Assembly: GCF_026212465.1 (NCBI RefSeq)
Contig: NC_080051.1
Location: 19,903,446-19,967,445, forward strand
Direction: 5' to 3'
Source of the DNA: Amaranthus tricolor
Lineage: Eukaryota; Streptophyta; Magnoliopsida; Caryophyllales; Amaranthaceae
Length of the DNA: 64,000 bases
Made by a program: the position numbers and the translations under genes. This document shows positions 49,745-60,106 of this stretch, piece after piece. Position 1 is the stretch's first letter. The number at the start of each line of letters is the position of its first letter. The notes under the pieces were generated by a model that searched no databases, was not told the DNA's origin, and saw nothing but the letters and a program-made list of their open reading frames with translations.

Positions 49745-50915
49745 GTTAAATACTTTGGAAATAATACTGCTTACTAAATCTTCTTATGCACGTTATATTA
49801 AAAAAAGATTTTCACTACTATGTCACCTACCGTGTCAATATAACAATTAGCGAGAAAACTTTCGTTGAGAGACTGACACATGTCACTCCTGTTTCTTCAT
49901 TAGTAATTTTTATAGATTATTTGAATTCAATCAGGGCTTTAAAAATGTCCAAAACGGTCATGGTTAATAGGGTAGGCGTACCATCAACAGAAATGAACTT
50001 GAATCTAAATTAAACATCAGGTAATGAAGAAGAAACTTGTTTAAATTAGAAAATAACACATAGTTGTAAATTTTTTTTAAAAAAAATACTAGTTATCAAA
50101 TCAAAATAAAAAAGGATATAACCATTCAGGGATCCATCATTAATGAATCAGAACCTTTTGCAGTAGATTCTAATGGATCAACACTTTGTGAAACAATTTT
50201 CTCAATAACAACAACGTAACAACAATAGAGAAACTAGTAACAAAAGCATATTTAAAACAAAGAGTAACCCTTAATAGACAAAAAGCATCACATAGTCTAT
50301 TCCCAGATAAAATAGGAAAAAAATAACACGTTTATACATTTTTTCAATTTTTTAACTAAAACTAATATATAACAAAATTTATTAAAGTGAAAGCATGTTT
50401 ACTCAAAGAAATAACAAATAACATACAAAAAGACAGCGTAAAAACAAAATCCACCTAAAAAAGAGAAAAATATATATAATTACTATTGAAGGAGTAATAA
50501 AAAGTTCTACTAGAACAACTATTATATATATTAAGTAATCTCTTCAATTTTCACCTATTGGAGAAAATAACAAAATTTATTAAAAGAAACCTTATGGTTG
50601 TGAGAGAAGTTAAGCTAAGAATAAAATACTGCACAATCTCTTAGGATTCACTATTATAAACATGAAATCGATCGAAGTAATTAATTATATAAATGTAACT
50701 ACTAAACTTAAGCTATATGGAATTGTGTTCAACATAAGCTGAACATGTAGTTTTGTTTTTTAAACATGTCTTAACTAATGTGAGACATATTTTGAAGTCG
50801 ATAAAGTCAATGACAGTTACAAGCACAATTATATGCAACCAACTGAAGAGTTAAATAAATCTTGATTTTAGTTTTTTTTTTTTTTTTTTGTATTGATTCA
50901 ATTTAATTTCTATTT
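49745..50915. other. Intergenic between peroxidase B and copia remnant
   Basis: No gene. Shares blocks with 46300-46860 (CTACTAGAACAACTATTA-like and ATATAAAGGAAAAATACTAC), evidence that this flank was duplicated. Confidence 0.6.
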
Positions 50916-50919
50916 ATAA

Positions 50920-52110
50920 TGCTCTGAATATAAAGGAAAAATACTACCATATTTACAATATATCAATCCCTAAATTATCTCCTAAATGTTCTAATTTATG
51001 GTAATGTACATAATTATAGTATTCTGATTATTTTTTTCTTCACTCCCCCTCAAGTTGGGTAGTGGGATCTTGAATGCCCAATTTGCGAAGAGTATATTGA
51101 AATTGTTTTGATCCTACAGCTTTGGTTAGGAAATCAAAAAGTTTTTCTTTAAATCGAACAAATGGAATATGGATTATCTTTGCTTTAACTTTCTCTTTTA
51201 TGAAGTGCTAGTCAAATTTTGTTGATATGTTATTGCTGCTTTGTTATCACAATTTAGTTCACAATTTCTGTTAAGTTGGAATTCAAGTTCTGTAAGTAGC
51301 TTTCTGATCCATAGTACATCAGTGATCTCCTTTGTTATAGCTAAAAATTTGGGTTCAACACTAGATATTGCAACCACCTTATGTTTCTTGCTTCTCCTTG
51401 TCACTAGATTTTCTCCCACAAAAGTAAAGTATCATGATGTTGACTTTCTTCCATCTCTCCTTCCAATTACGCGTTTGTGTAGGCTTGTAAACTTAGATGT
51501 CTAGTTTTTTGGAATAGTGTTCCCCTTCTAGGCGTGCCTTTGGGGTACCTTAGGATTCTAGTTGTTGCTTCTATATGGTGTGTTTGAGGTTGATGCATAA
51601 ATCTGCTTATAATCCCATCTGCAAAGACAATGTCCGAACAAGTATGTGTGAGGTAGATTAGTTTTTCTTCTAGCTTCAAGTATTGCTCACGATTGGCTGC
51701 CTTCCCTCCTTTAATATTTTGTAGGTAATTGGTTTACCACTATTGATGTTTCTACTGGTTCGCACTCCAACATCCCTGTCTTTACTAGTAAGTTTAAAAC
51801 ATATTTCTTTTGGCATATAAAAATCCCCCCTTTACCTACGTACTTCGATTCCCAAAAAGTACTTCAATTTTTCAAAATCTTTCATCTCAAATTAACTAAA
51901 AATTTTTTCCTTCAATAACTGTATCTCTTCGTCATCATTAGCTGTGATAATCTAGTCATCTATGTAGATCATGAGGCATGTTATCGATTCACCTCTCATC
52001 TTGAAAAATAGTGCATGATTGGAGTTACTTTGGTAATAGCCAAATATCTTCATTACAAGGGTAAAATCTGCTAAACCATGCTCCGGGGTTTAGTTTAATC
52101 CGTTAAGGGC
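50920..52110 (-). pseudogene. Second Ty1/copia 3' remnant, sister of 46860-48040
   Basis: The minus strand holds KHKVVAISSVEPKFLAITKE, VLWIRKLLTELEFQLN and CELNCDNKAAI (RNase H), preceded by RT-end pieces (YLTHTCSDIVFADGIISRFM). TTGAGGGGGAGTGAAG (minus strand, near 51037-51052) is the polypurine tract, followed by an LTR-like segment with GTAAATATGGTAGTATTTTT. It parallels the copy at 46860-48040 in order and flanks, so the two arose by segmental duplication with the peroxidase gene. Confidence 0.8.
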
Positions 52111-52541
52111 TTTTCGTAACTTGCACCCTTAATTGTTTACATGTGATGTCTACTAATTATTTATTTTTTAAACTGTGATTTGTTAGAGTAGATTTTTGAC
52201 CACGGACATTTGGTAAATTTGATTAATAATTCATTATAGGAAAAATTAATTCTAAAGGTAAGAATTTTCTCGCTTCTGCTTTTTAAGGTTCAAAATTTGC
52301 ATTATTTTTTAAAGGCTTTAACTTTACATCATTTTTGCTTTAAAGGTTAATTCTTCTGATATTGAATATAAAACAAAATAGAAATTTCATTTTGATTAAA
52401 ATTCAAAATTACATTGAATCATTTTATGGAAAAAAACCTCGTCATGGAAACCTCAAGGACAAACATATTTTAAAAAAAATACAAGAAATAAATAACAGTG
52501 ACCAATTGGCATCATTCACATTAAAAATAATAAAAATGTTT
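52111..52541. other. 3' flank of peroxidase C
   Basis: Non-coding; the same order of motifs (TTAGAGTAGATTT, GACCACGGACATTTGG, ATTCTAAAGGTAAG) follows copies A and B. Confidence 0.7.
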
Positions 52542-53802
52542 TTAATAGGCCTTCTTGCATGTTCCAACTCTATTATTTCCTTCAGTTTTAACTCCAATTA
52601 AACCCATTTTTCGCATAGCTGGACCAATTTTAGCAAGGAATACCTTCTCATCTTCAGCTGCCCTAACAACAATGGGTCTTGTCTCTGGATGATAAGCCAG
52701 TTCCTGATCAACTTGAAGAAGACCTTCGCCTTCCAAAATTCTTTTGAAGAAACTATTGTCCATTTTGAATTCACTTCCCTTAGTTTGGTCAAGGAAGTCT
52801 TGGTTGTTAGAATTGGCACCGCGAGGGCACTTCTTTTGAAGAGAGTAGAGCAACTTGGGGGACATGGCCGGGTCTGGCTTTCCACTGTTTTGAAAGTTAT
52901 ATAAACGGTCTTCGAATTTATCACAATGTGCAGTTCCAACAGTGTGGCAACCTGTTATATAAATACACACGTACCAAAGTTTTCATGTTTTGACAAGGAT
53001 TATGCATGCATGTTAATGATATATACATCTAGAGAATGAAATAGTATTTACCTAAAAGATAAACAAAATCAGGGGTGTCCAATCCATAACTGGCAAACAA
53101 TTGGATAGCAGTACTGACGGGAATTCTTGGACTTGGGAGCCCTTGTTCGGCATCAATTGCTAGTGAAACATTACCGTCTTTTCTTCCGGTTTCTACGTTG
53201 TACCAATATGCTCCACCCTATGAATTAAGTTGAAAATTATATGAAGAAAACAATTACAAGATTAGCATTGTGCTAAACTTATTTATTTATTCTTAACACG
53301 TACCAAAAATGTAGCAGCTCTAGCCGCTAAGACAATAATGTCAGCACAAGAGACAACTCCTGGGCAATATTGATCAAGATAAACCTTGATCTCCTCAACA
53401 ATACCATAACCAGCAACGCTGAGATTTGGAGATGCAGTCTTCTCTGTCCCTTCACCTTCGATCATAATTGAAGCATCACATCCCTATTCAAGTTGCAATC
53501 ATTAGAATCCCATTTTGTATGACTTAATTTGATGTACTAATGAGGTATAAGATGTAAGAGCTTACCCTAACAAAGCAGTCGTGAAAATTCAAACGAATAA
53601 GATCAGCAACAGTATCAGGATCTTGAAGGTAATATTTCTTAACAACGTGGAAAACAACGGCTTCAACATCGTATTTGCCACATTTACCTTCGTAGTAACC
53701 CACCTTAAATTTGTCACTACACTGACCATAGCACTCCCCGATCAGGGTCATCAAAAGAAGCCCAAGGGCTAGACCTACGATCGATGACTTTCCCCTTGCC
53801 AT
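52542..53802 (-). CDS. Class III secretory peroxidase, copy C, 4 exons
   Basis: Predicted 330 residues. Exons: 53802-53566, 53483-53304, 53217-53052, 52951-52542, all of the same lengths as copy A. Signal peptide ending ECYG; distal RLNFHDCF, proximal [16 protein letters not shown] and terminal GTCKKAY are all present, with eight conserved cysteines. No lesion seen. Introns and coding text are closest to pseudogene B next to it. The promoter resembles that of copy A for about 90 bases, including a TATA box. Likely role as for copy A: apoplastic oxidation of phenolic substrates. Confidence 0.93.
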
Positions 53803-53882
53803 TTTGCTCCTTTTAGGCTTTTAGCTAATTTAATTTGTAATGTTATTTTTTGTTCTGTGAAGAGATTAATGAATTCTTGGGG

Positions 53883-53890
53883 TATTTATA
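53883..53890 (-). promoter_or_regulatory. TATA box of peroxidase C
   Basis: TATAAATA on the minus strand, about 85 bases upstream of the ATG, in the same context as copy A. Confidence 0.7.
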
Positions 53891-53899
53891 GCTTTGTGA

Positions 53900-56800
53900 A
53901 GATGACTTTTGAATGTTGTATTGATGTTTGTGGTGCACACGTTCAAAGAGGAGTGGACTTAGATGCGTAGAAGTACTTTTTGGTAATACACTAATTGGTC
54001 TTATTTTCTTTTTGCATCAACTTGCATTGCTTATTAAGAACAATAATAACCGTTACTGGACTCGGTATATGTTGGCTAATTGGCTGCATATTCTCTATGA
54101 ATGATCATTTTTTGAAGAGTCATTTTTTTAAATGATTTCTTTTTTTATTCTTAAATGAACATATCGATGTACAAATGAATGAAATTATTATTTAGAAAAT
54201 TTCACGTGATAATCTGAGTTTTTTACTTTTTTATGTGGTAGAAAAAATAATCAGAGTCGATCTTGATTATTTTGGGGCCTTTGGCGTAATTTATATTATG
54301 GCCCTTTTAAAAATAATTATATTTTATGAGTGAATTGTTAACCTTTTCTCTTTGTTTCGCAACTCCTAATTGCTCAAACTTAAATTGAACCGCCAACAAC
54401 CTAAAAACTTAAGCTACTATTTAAAATTACATATTTTAATGGGTTTCTTCGACAAAGAATTTCACTATGTCCTCTATTTTTATGCCATAAATTATATTAT
54501 AAATACCTAATTTAAAAAAATTACACAAGAATAATACGTAACTTAAAAGACAATTACCTAGAAAATATCCCTCTTTGTTTCATTTGAGAAGTCATATTTA
54601 ATCATGATAAAGTAAGAACTTTCTTCCCAAATTTGCATTTTGGTAAATTTTTTTATTGGTTTTCTTTCACATGTATTTACCATTATTTTTCATGAGTTTT
54701 TTCTCTAATTTTCAAGGGACTGAAAACGACGATGTATTAGAGTTCGAACAATGTGTTTCAAACTCCAATATCACCAAGATCGAGTGTATGAGGTTTTGTG
54801 ACAAACAAATTACGCTATCAACGATATCGATGTTTGTAGGAGAAAATAATGCAATAAAATGACACAAAGATTTAACGAGGTTCACCCAACTAAGGCTACG
54901 TCCTCCGGTGTGTAGTATTTCTTATATAATCAAAAGGAGCTCAAAGAACTCTCAAATATGGAGAATTACAATAGAGAAGAGATATAGGCTAGTGTTTGGC
55001 TTGGGGTGTATTTGTGGATTAATTACGATGTGAGTATGAGAGCTCTATATATAGTACTAGATACAAGAATATCAATAGCTCTCTTGAATACAATATTAAT
55101 ATAGGGTAATGAATAATATGAAATAATTTTAAGAACTTGAAAGGTCGAAAATCAGCATCCCATGCACATCAGAGGATCCGCTCGACCGGATCAGAGAGCT
55201 CGCTCGGTCGAGCGAGCATCAGCTGCATTCTGGAGCATTCTGTCTGTCCGCTCGACCTACTATATGGCTCGCTCGGTCGAGCAGCCTGGTCGAGCGGCAC
55301 TTCAGAGAGCTTCTGACAGGTTGCTCGACTTTACATTTTAGAGCATCTTGAATCAACCTTTCCACTTCTTCATTACGTCCCATAACTCTTACACTTCATT
55401 ACCTTATTAATCCATACTTAATCACCATCAATCATCAAAACTTAACTTAATACACCCACATTAACACATTCATGGGATGTCATCCCAAAAGTCACACATG
55501 AATGCACCTCATCTCATCTTTTCAATAACATAACATTTACAATATCTCATCTCATCTTTTCGAAGCTAGACTTGGTGGATAATTGAATACTAATTTCATC
55601 AAATGTATGCTCTTGCCTCTACTAACTCATGCAACTCCTCCTTTTTTATACTACTTTTTTTAAATTTTTTTTAACTGCTGTTGGTGAGTTATCATTATTG
55701 TGAGAGGCATATCTCCGAAAAATGTATTAGATATATTGGCTAAATAACCCAATTAATACTAATTAAAGAGAAAACAAATATAAGCTTTTTATTTTAAAGT
55801 CGTCTCTTTATGAGATGATCTCTTACAAAAATAGCTGCATCCAGAGACTTTACAAATTAGTAAAAGTCTTGTATTGACTTTATGAAATAATGTAGTATAA
55901 TTAAATCCGCCACTACTTAGAATCGATGAGTATTACAATTCAATAAAAAATGACGTTCATGCAAATTAGAGATCTTTCACGAAGTATGACAACTATTGCA
56001 TTACAATTTTGTAAATAGAAAATTAAATCTTGTTGTAGTAAGTATCGTATTTTTTAGGTAAGGTTTTCTTAGGATCGAATCTTACATAGCTTTTTTTTTT
56101 TTTTTTCTCAATGTACCCTATATAAAAAAAAATTAATTTTCTAAATTATAGGGAGAGAATGTATTCTTGCCCGTATCTTGTCTATTTAATTAAGAGTTGG
56201 TGTGTATTGGCGTTTTGAGTTATACAGGAATGAATTTACTAGATCAAGAGTCTCTCTAATAAAATTGTATCAATTATACATTCTACTAATTTTACTCTTT
56301 AATAACAAAAAGAAAGTTTAATTGTAAGCATGTCATTCGTCTTTTTTTCATTGATTAGAATTAATGAAATTTTACTGATTTGCATGTTTTACATTTATCA
56401 TATTTACAAATTTATATTTTCAGAAAAACTCATAAATTAATTGATGCAATAAATTACAATTATTCCAATTACACAGTTGTATATAAATGCACTGTTTAAA
56501 AAATTATAATGAGAAATATATAATGTACTGTGTAGAACATTATTTATTGTCTGATAAAATTCTGGAATTACACCGCGTAGAAATTATACTACAGAATAAA
56601 TGTTATAATTGGAATTACACAATTTAGAAAATTATACTGCAAAATTACACTGTGTATAACATTAAACAACACTTTAGGAAATTACTTGAAGTACATAATA
56701 ACCCCTTTTTCCATCAATTGTTATTTAAAACTAAAATGACATAAAATTCAATTAATTGATTATTAAAATCAATCATTTATATTGTTAGACTTGGTGAATT

Positions 56801-57118
56801 ATTGTTTGCAATCTAAAATTTCATAAAATATTAACATATTAAAAAATTCGTGCATTGTACGAGTTTCTATCCGAGTAAGCTATATTTAAAAGGTATGATT
56901 AAGTGTGTCAAATCTTATATTAACAATGATCCATGATTAGAAATATCATTTTTATATAGATTGCATGACTTTTAGTCTTTATCATTGAATTAAATATTCA
57001 TTTTAGAAAATTCACCTTTTATTTTGGCATATATTTATAGTAAACTTCAGTAAAAAAAAATGAATTTGCTTTAATTTAAGATTTCAAAATATCCTTATTA
57101 AGCTAAGGTGGTGCATCT
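53900..57118. other. Intergenic region between peroxidases C and D
   Basis: No supported gene; the short ORF at 54656-54862 matches nothing recognised. 54860-55450 is a repeat-like insertion and 57119-57372 a MITE (listed separately). 56340-56700 has recurrent AATTACAC / GTGTAATT-like motifs. Confidence 0.6.
54860..55450. repeat. Dispersed repeat with GGTTCACC...GCTACGTCCTC and GCTCG palindromes
   Basis: Contains TTAACGAGGTTCACCCAACT and GGCTACGTCCTCCG, typical of high-copy plant LTR-type repeats. A GC-rich block (55170-55300) follows with repeated GCTCGCTCGGTCGAGC, including the 20-base GCTCGCTCGGTCGAGCGAGC at 55198-55217, whose 9-base arms are perfect complements. Family not identified. 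Confidence 0.55.
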
Positions 57119-57372
57119 TACTTCCTCAGTTCTTTTATAATGTTCTCGTTTACTTTTTACCCAATTTTTAAAATAAATTTTAAGTTTTAATATCTCTAAA
57201 TACACATCTTACAAATTAAAAAAAATATATAATAAAAGTATATATTTAAGACGATCTAACGAAATCCCACTTGAATATATTTTATTTTCTATGTATATCT
57301 CAAAAACTTTAGCCAAATTTATCTCTTCAAAATAGAATATTCTAAATGAGAAAACATTAGAAAGGGAGCAAA
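57119..57372. mobile_element. Stowaway-like MITE
   Basis: Left end TACTTCCTCAGTTCTTTTAT and the reverse complement of the right end (TATTTGCTCCCTTTCTAATG) are related, and AATGTTCTCGTTTA / AATGTTTTCTCATTTA follow on the two arms. About 254 bp with TA at both ends, consistent with Tc1/mariner Stowaway elements. Confidence 0.6.
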
Positions 57373-57638
57373 TACTTCAGAAACACAAAATAATTCGAAA
57401 AGTAAAGAGATAATAAAGATATTAATTAAACCATATATGTAATATATTAATCTCACAACTTGAAATAATAACATGTTAGCTTGCCAGAGCCTTTAACATA
57501 CAATAGTCAATTCCCAACGAGGGAAGAACATGGCAAAGAAAAAAGAAAAATTCAAAAAATACAACGAGGTAAAAATAAAGTAATTTAGGTATTAAATCAA
57601 ATTGACTCTGGCTATTTTTGATGAGTTATGCTCATATC

Positions 57639-58969
57639 TTAGTAGTTAACCTTTTTGCATGTTCCAACTCTATTCTTTCCTTCGGTTATAACTCCAATCA
57701 AACCCATTTTACGCATAGCTGGACCAATCTTAGCGAGGAATACTTTCTCATCTTCAGCTGCCCTAACAACAATGGGTCTAGTCTCTGGATGATAAGCCAA
57801 TTCTTGATCAACTTGAAGAAGACCTTCGCCTTCCAAAATTCTTTTGAAGAAACCATTGTCCATTTTGAATTCGCTTCCCTTAGTTTGGTCAAGGAAGTCT
57901 TGGTTGTTAGAATTGGCACCGCGAGGGCACTTCTTTTGAAGAGAGTAGAGCAACTTTGGGGACATGGCGGGGTCTGGCTTTCCACTGTTTTGAAAGTTGT
58001 ATAGACGGTCTTCGAATTTATCACAATGTGCAGTTCCAACAGTGTGACAACCTGTAATAATATAAATACACACCAAAGTTTTCATGTTTAGACAAAGTTT
58101 ATGCATGCATGTTAATGTTATATATCTAGAGAATAGTATGTTATTTACCTAAAAGGTAAACAAAATCGGGGGTGTCTAATCCATAACCAGAAAACAATTG
58201 GATAGCAGCACTGACTGGGATTCTTGGACTAGGAAGTCCTTGTTCGGCATCAATTGCTAGTGAAACATTACCGTCTTTTCTTCCGGTTTCTACGTTGTAC
58301 CAATATGCTCCACCCTATAAATTAAGTTGAAAAGTAATATAAAGAAAACTATCATTTTCCAAATTTTCTAATTGTAAAAGACATTTAGAAAACCTTGAGA
58401 CTTAACGAGAAGAACATATTGTACTAAACTTATTTATTTATTTTTAAGACGTACAAAAAATGTAGCAGCTCTAGCCGCTAAGACAATAATGTCAGCACAA
58501 GAGACAACTCCTGGGCAATATTGATCAAGATAAACCTTAATCTCCTCAACAATATCATAACCAGCAACGCTGAGATTTGGAGATGCAGTCTTCTCTGTTC
58601 CTTCACCTTCGATCATAATTGAAGCATCGCATCCCTATTCAAGTTGCAATCAACACAATATTTATCAAAATGTCCCATTTACTTAATTTGACATTACATA
58701 CACTAATAATGATAATGAATATAAGGACTTACCCTAACAAAGCAGTCATGAAAATTCAAACGGATAAGATCAGCAATAGTGTCCGGATCTTGAAGGTAAT
58801 ACTTCTTAACAACGTGGAAAACAACGGCTTCAACATCGTATTTGCCACACTTTCCTTCGTAGTAACCCACCTTGAACTTGTCACTACACTGACCATAACA
58901 CTCCCCGACCAGGGTCATCAAAAGGAGCCCAAGGGCTAGACCTACTGTCGATGACTTTCCCCTTGCCAT
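57639..58969 (-). CDS. Class III secretory peroxidase, copy D, 4 exons
   Basis: Predicted 331 residues. Exons: 58969-58733, 58634-58455, 58314-58149, 58051-57639. MARGKSS is preceded in frame by MET-Glu (58975), so the start could be two codons earlier. Catalytic Arg and His, proximal His, eight cysteines and MDNGFF are intact. Almost identical to copy A, introns included, at a constant offset of 13,466 bases down to the fourth exon. The last base of exon 2 is T rather than G (Leu to Phe; donor TTT/GTACGT), which may weaken splicing. Similarity to the other copies breaks off at the stop codon (GTCKKVNY rather than GTCKKGY), and the shared 3' flank is missing. Confidence 0.9.
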
Positions 58970-59050
58970 TTCCACCTTAGTTATTCTAAGTTATTATTTA
59001 ATAGTTGTGTGTTTTTTTTGTTGTGTGAAGAAACTAATGATATGTTTGGG

Positions 59051-59058
59051 TATTTATA
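59051..59058 (-). promoter_or_regulatory. TATA box of peroxidase D
   Basis: TATAAATA on the minus strand, about 85 bases upstream of the ATG, in a promoter otherwise more diverged than those of A and C. Confidence 0.65.
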
Positions 59059-59504
59059 GCTGATTTTGAATCATGAATTAAGCTCTTTTGATTGGAATAT
59101 ACTTGCTTACTGGAGCTCACGTTGAGAAGTGAGGAGTAGGATTGAAATGTCCAATTGAAGACGTGCTCTCAGCTAACTCAAATTCGTTTGTTTTTTGACG
59201 CTGTCATATATAGTTTACTTTTGGTGGTTTGGTTTGAAGAGTTTGTTTTTGGTTGCACCTAAGGATAATTTGACACTATTTATTAATGTCATTTAATTTT
59301 CACATTGTCGTTAATCTATAGATTAAAACATAGTTATTGAGATCTGAGATTTTGTTAGAATCGTCTCAATGAAAATTTTATTAATTTTGGTTTTTTATAA
59401 TTATTTAATGTGCATAATTAAAGATATTAATGATTGAATTAATGCATTGGGGCGTGTGAAAGTGTCCTTGGGTGCAAGTAAAAGAAAATAGAGGAAGTAT
59501 ATAT

Positions 59505-59575
59505 TAAAGTATATAACATATTCTAGGACGTCAATCATTAGATTAAGATTTTAATTGATAGTTGAGGTTATAAGA
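59505..59575. repeat. Degenerate TRIM LTR fragment
   Basis: AGTATATAACATATTCTAGG followed by ATCATTAGATTAAGATTTTA and a GATAGTTGAGG tail is a decayed match to the TRIM LTRs at 12306 and 20762. No primer binding site follows. Confidence 0.5.
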
Positions 59576-59790
59576 TATATTCATCATCATCATCAATCAA
59601 CCCACTATATCCCGTTCATAGAAAAACTATGGACAGGGTCTGAGGAGGGAAGGATGGCGGAAATTCATACTCATGGAGGAGAGCGCGGCCAAAGGAGTCC
59701 CCCGACCGAGAAAGATATAAAGATGTAGCTACATGGGAGAAAAAACCTATAAAAGAAAATAAGTAGACCAATCTACAGAATAAAAGGGGA
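59576..59790. repeat. Dispersed repeat with GTTCATAGAAAAACTATGGA
   Basis: Contains CATCATCATCATCAATCAAC, CTATGGACAGGGTCTGAGGA and CATGGAGGAGAGCGCGGCCA. The style is that of a known high-copy plant repeat, but the name is unknown to me. No coding potential. Confidence 0.4.
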
Positions 59791-59793
59791 CAA

Positions 59794-59931
59794 TGTTAGG
59801 CCTTGTATATTATTGAATGTTTATGTTTGGGCTTTTGTATAGGTTAGGCCCAAATATGTTTATAACAAGTGGTATATAAACTTATGCTATTGAATAAAAG
59901 AAATACAAGTGGGAAAAATTAAACCCTAACA
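59794..59931 (+). mobile_element. 5' LTR of a Ty1/copia element (138 bp)
   Basis: Starts TGTTAGG and ends CCTAACA, a perfect 7-bp inverted pair, and is followed directly by a primer binding site. It contains TATATAAAC (near 59873) and AATAAAAG (near 59893), plausible promoter and polyadenylation signals. The preceding GACAA is the candidate left half of a target duplication; the right half lies outside the window. Confidence 0.85.
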
Positions 59932-59943
59932 TGGTATCACAGC
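59932..59943 (+). other. Primer binding site of the copia element
   Basis: TGGTATCACAGC directly after the LTR, complementary (with one difference) to the initiator Met tRNA 3' end. Confidence 0.85.
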
Positions 59944-60106
59944 CTTCAAACCCTAAAAACCCTAAAAACTGATTTTTTTTTTCTTTTCTCCTTCTTCCAT
60001 TGCTATACTGCACTGCTTCTTCCATTCTTGTTCTACTGCTTTGCTTTTCTACCTTTTTTGTGCTCGCCTTCTACTCTTTTATTACTTACAATTCATTCTA
60101 TTACTC

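Noticed and set aside
57618..58004. Plus-strand ORF opposite peroxidase D exon 4
   Set aside because: Antisense shadow; the same shadow recurs opposite copies A, B and C because the exon is conserved.
3892..58969. A phenylpropanoid/lignin biosynthetic gene cluster
   Set aside because: The C4H-like gene and peroxidases are separated by unrelated genes and transposons, and nothing in the sequence shows co-regulation.
60041..60106. Upstream extension of copia gag
   Set aside because: Begins with TTG; the ATG at 60107 gives the usual gag N-terminus.
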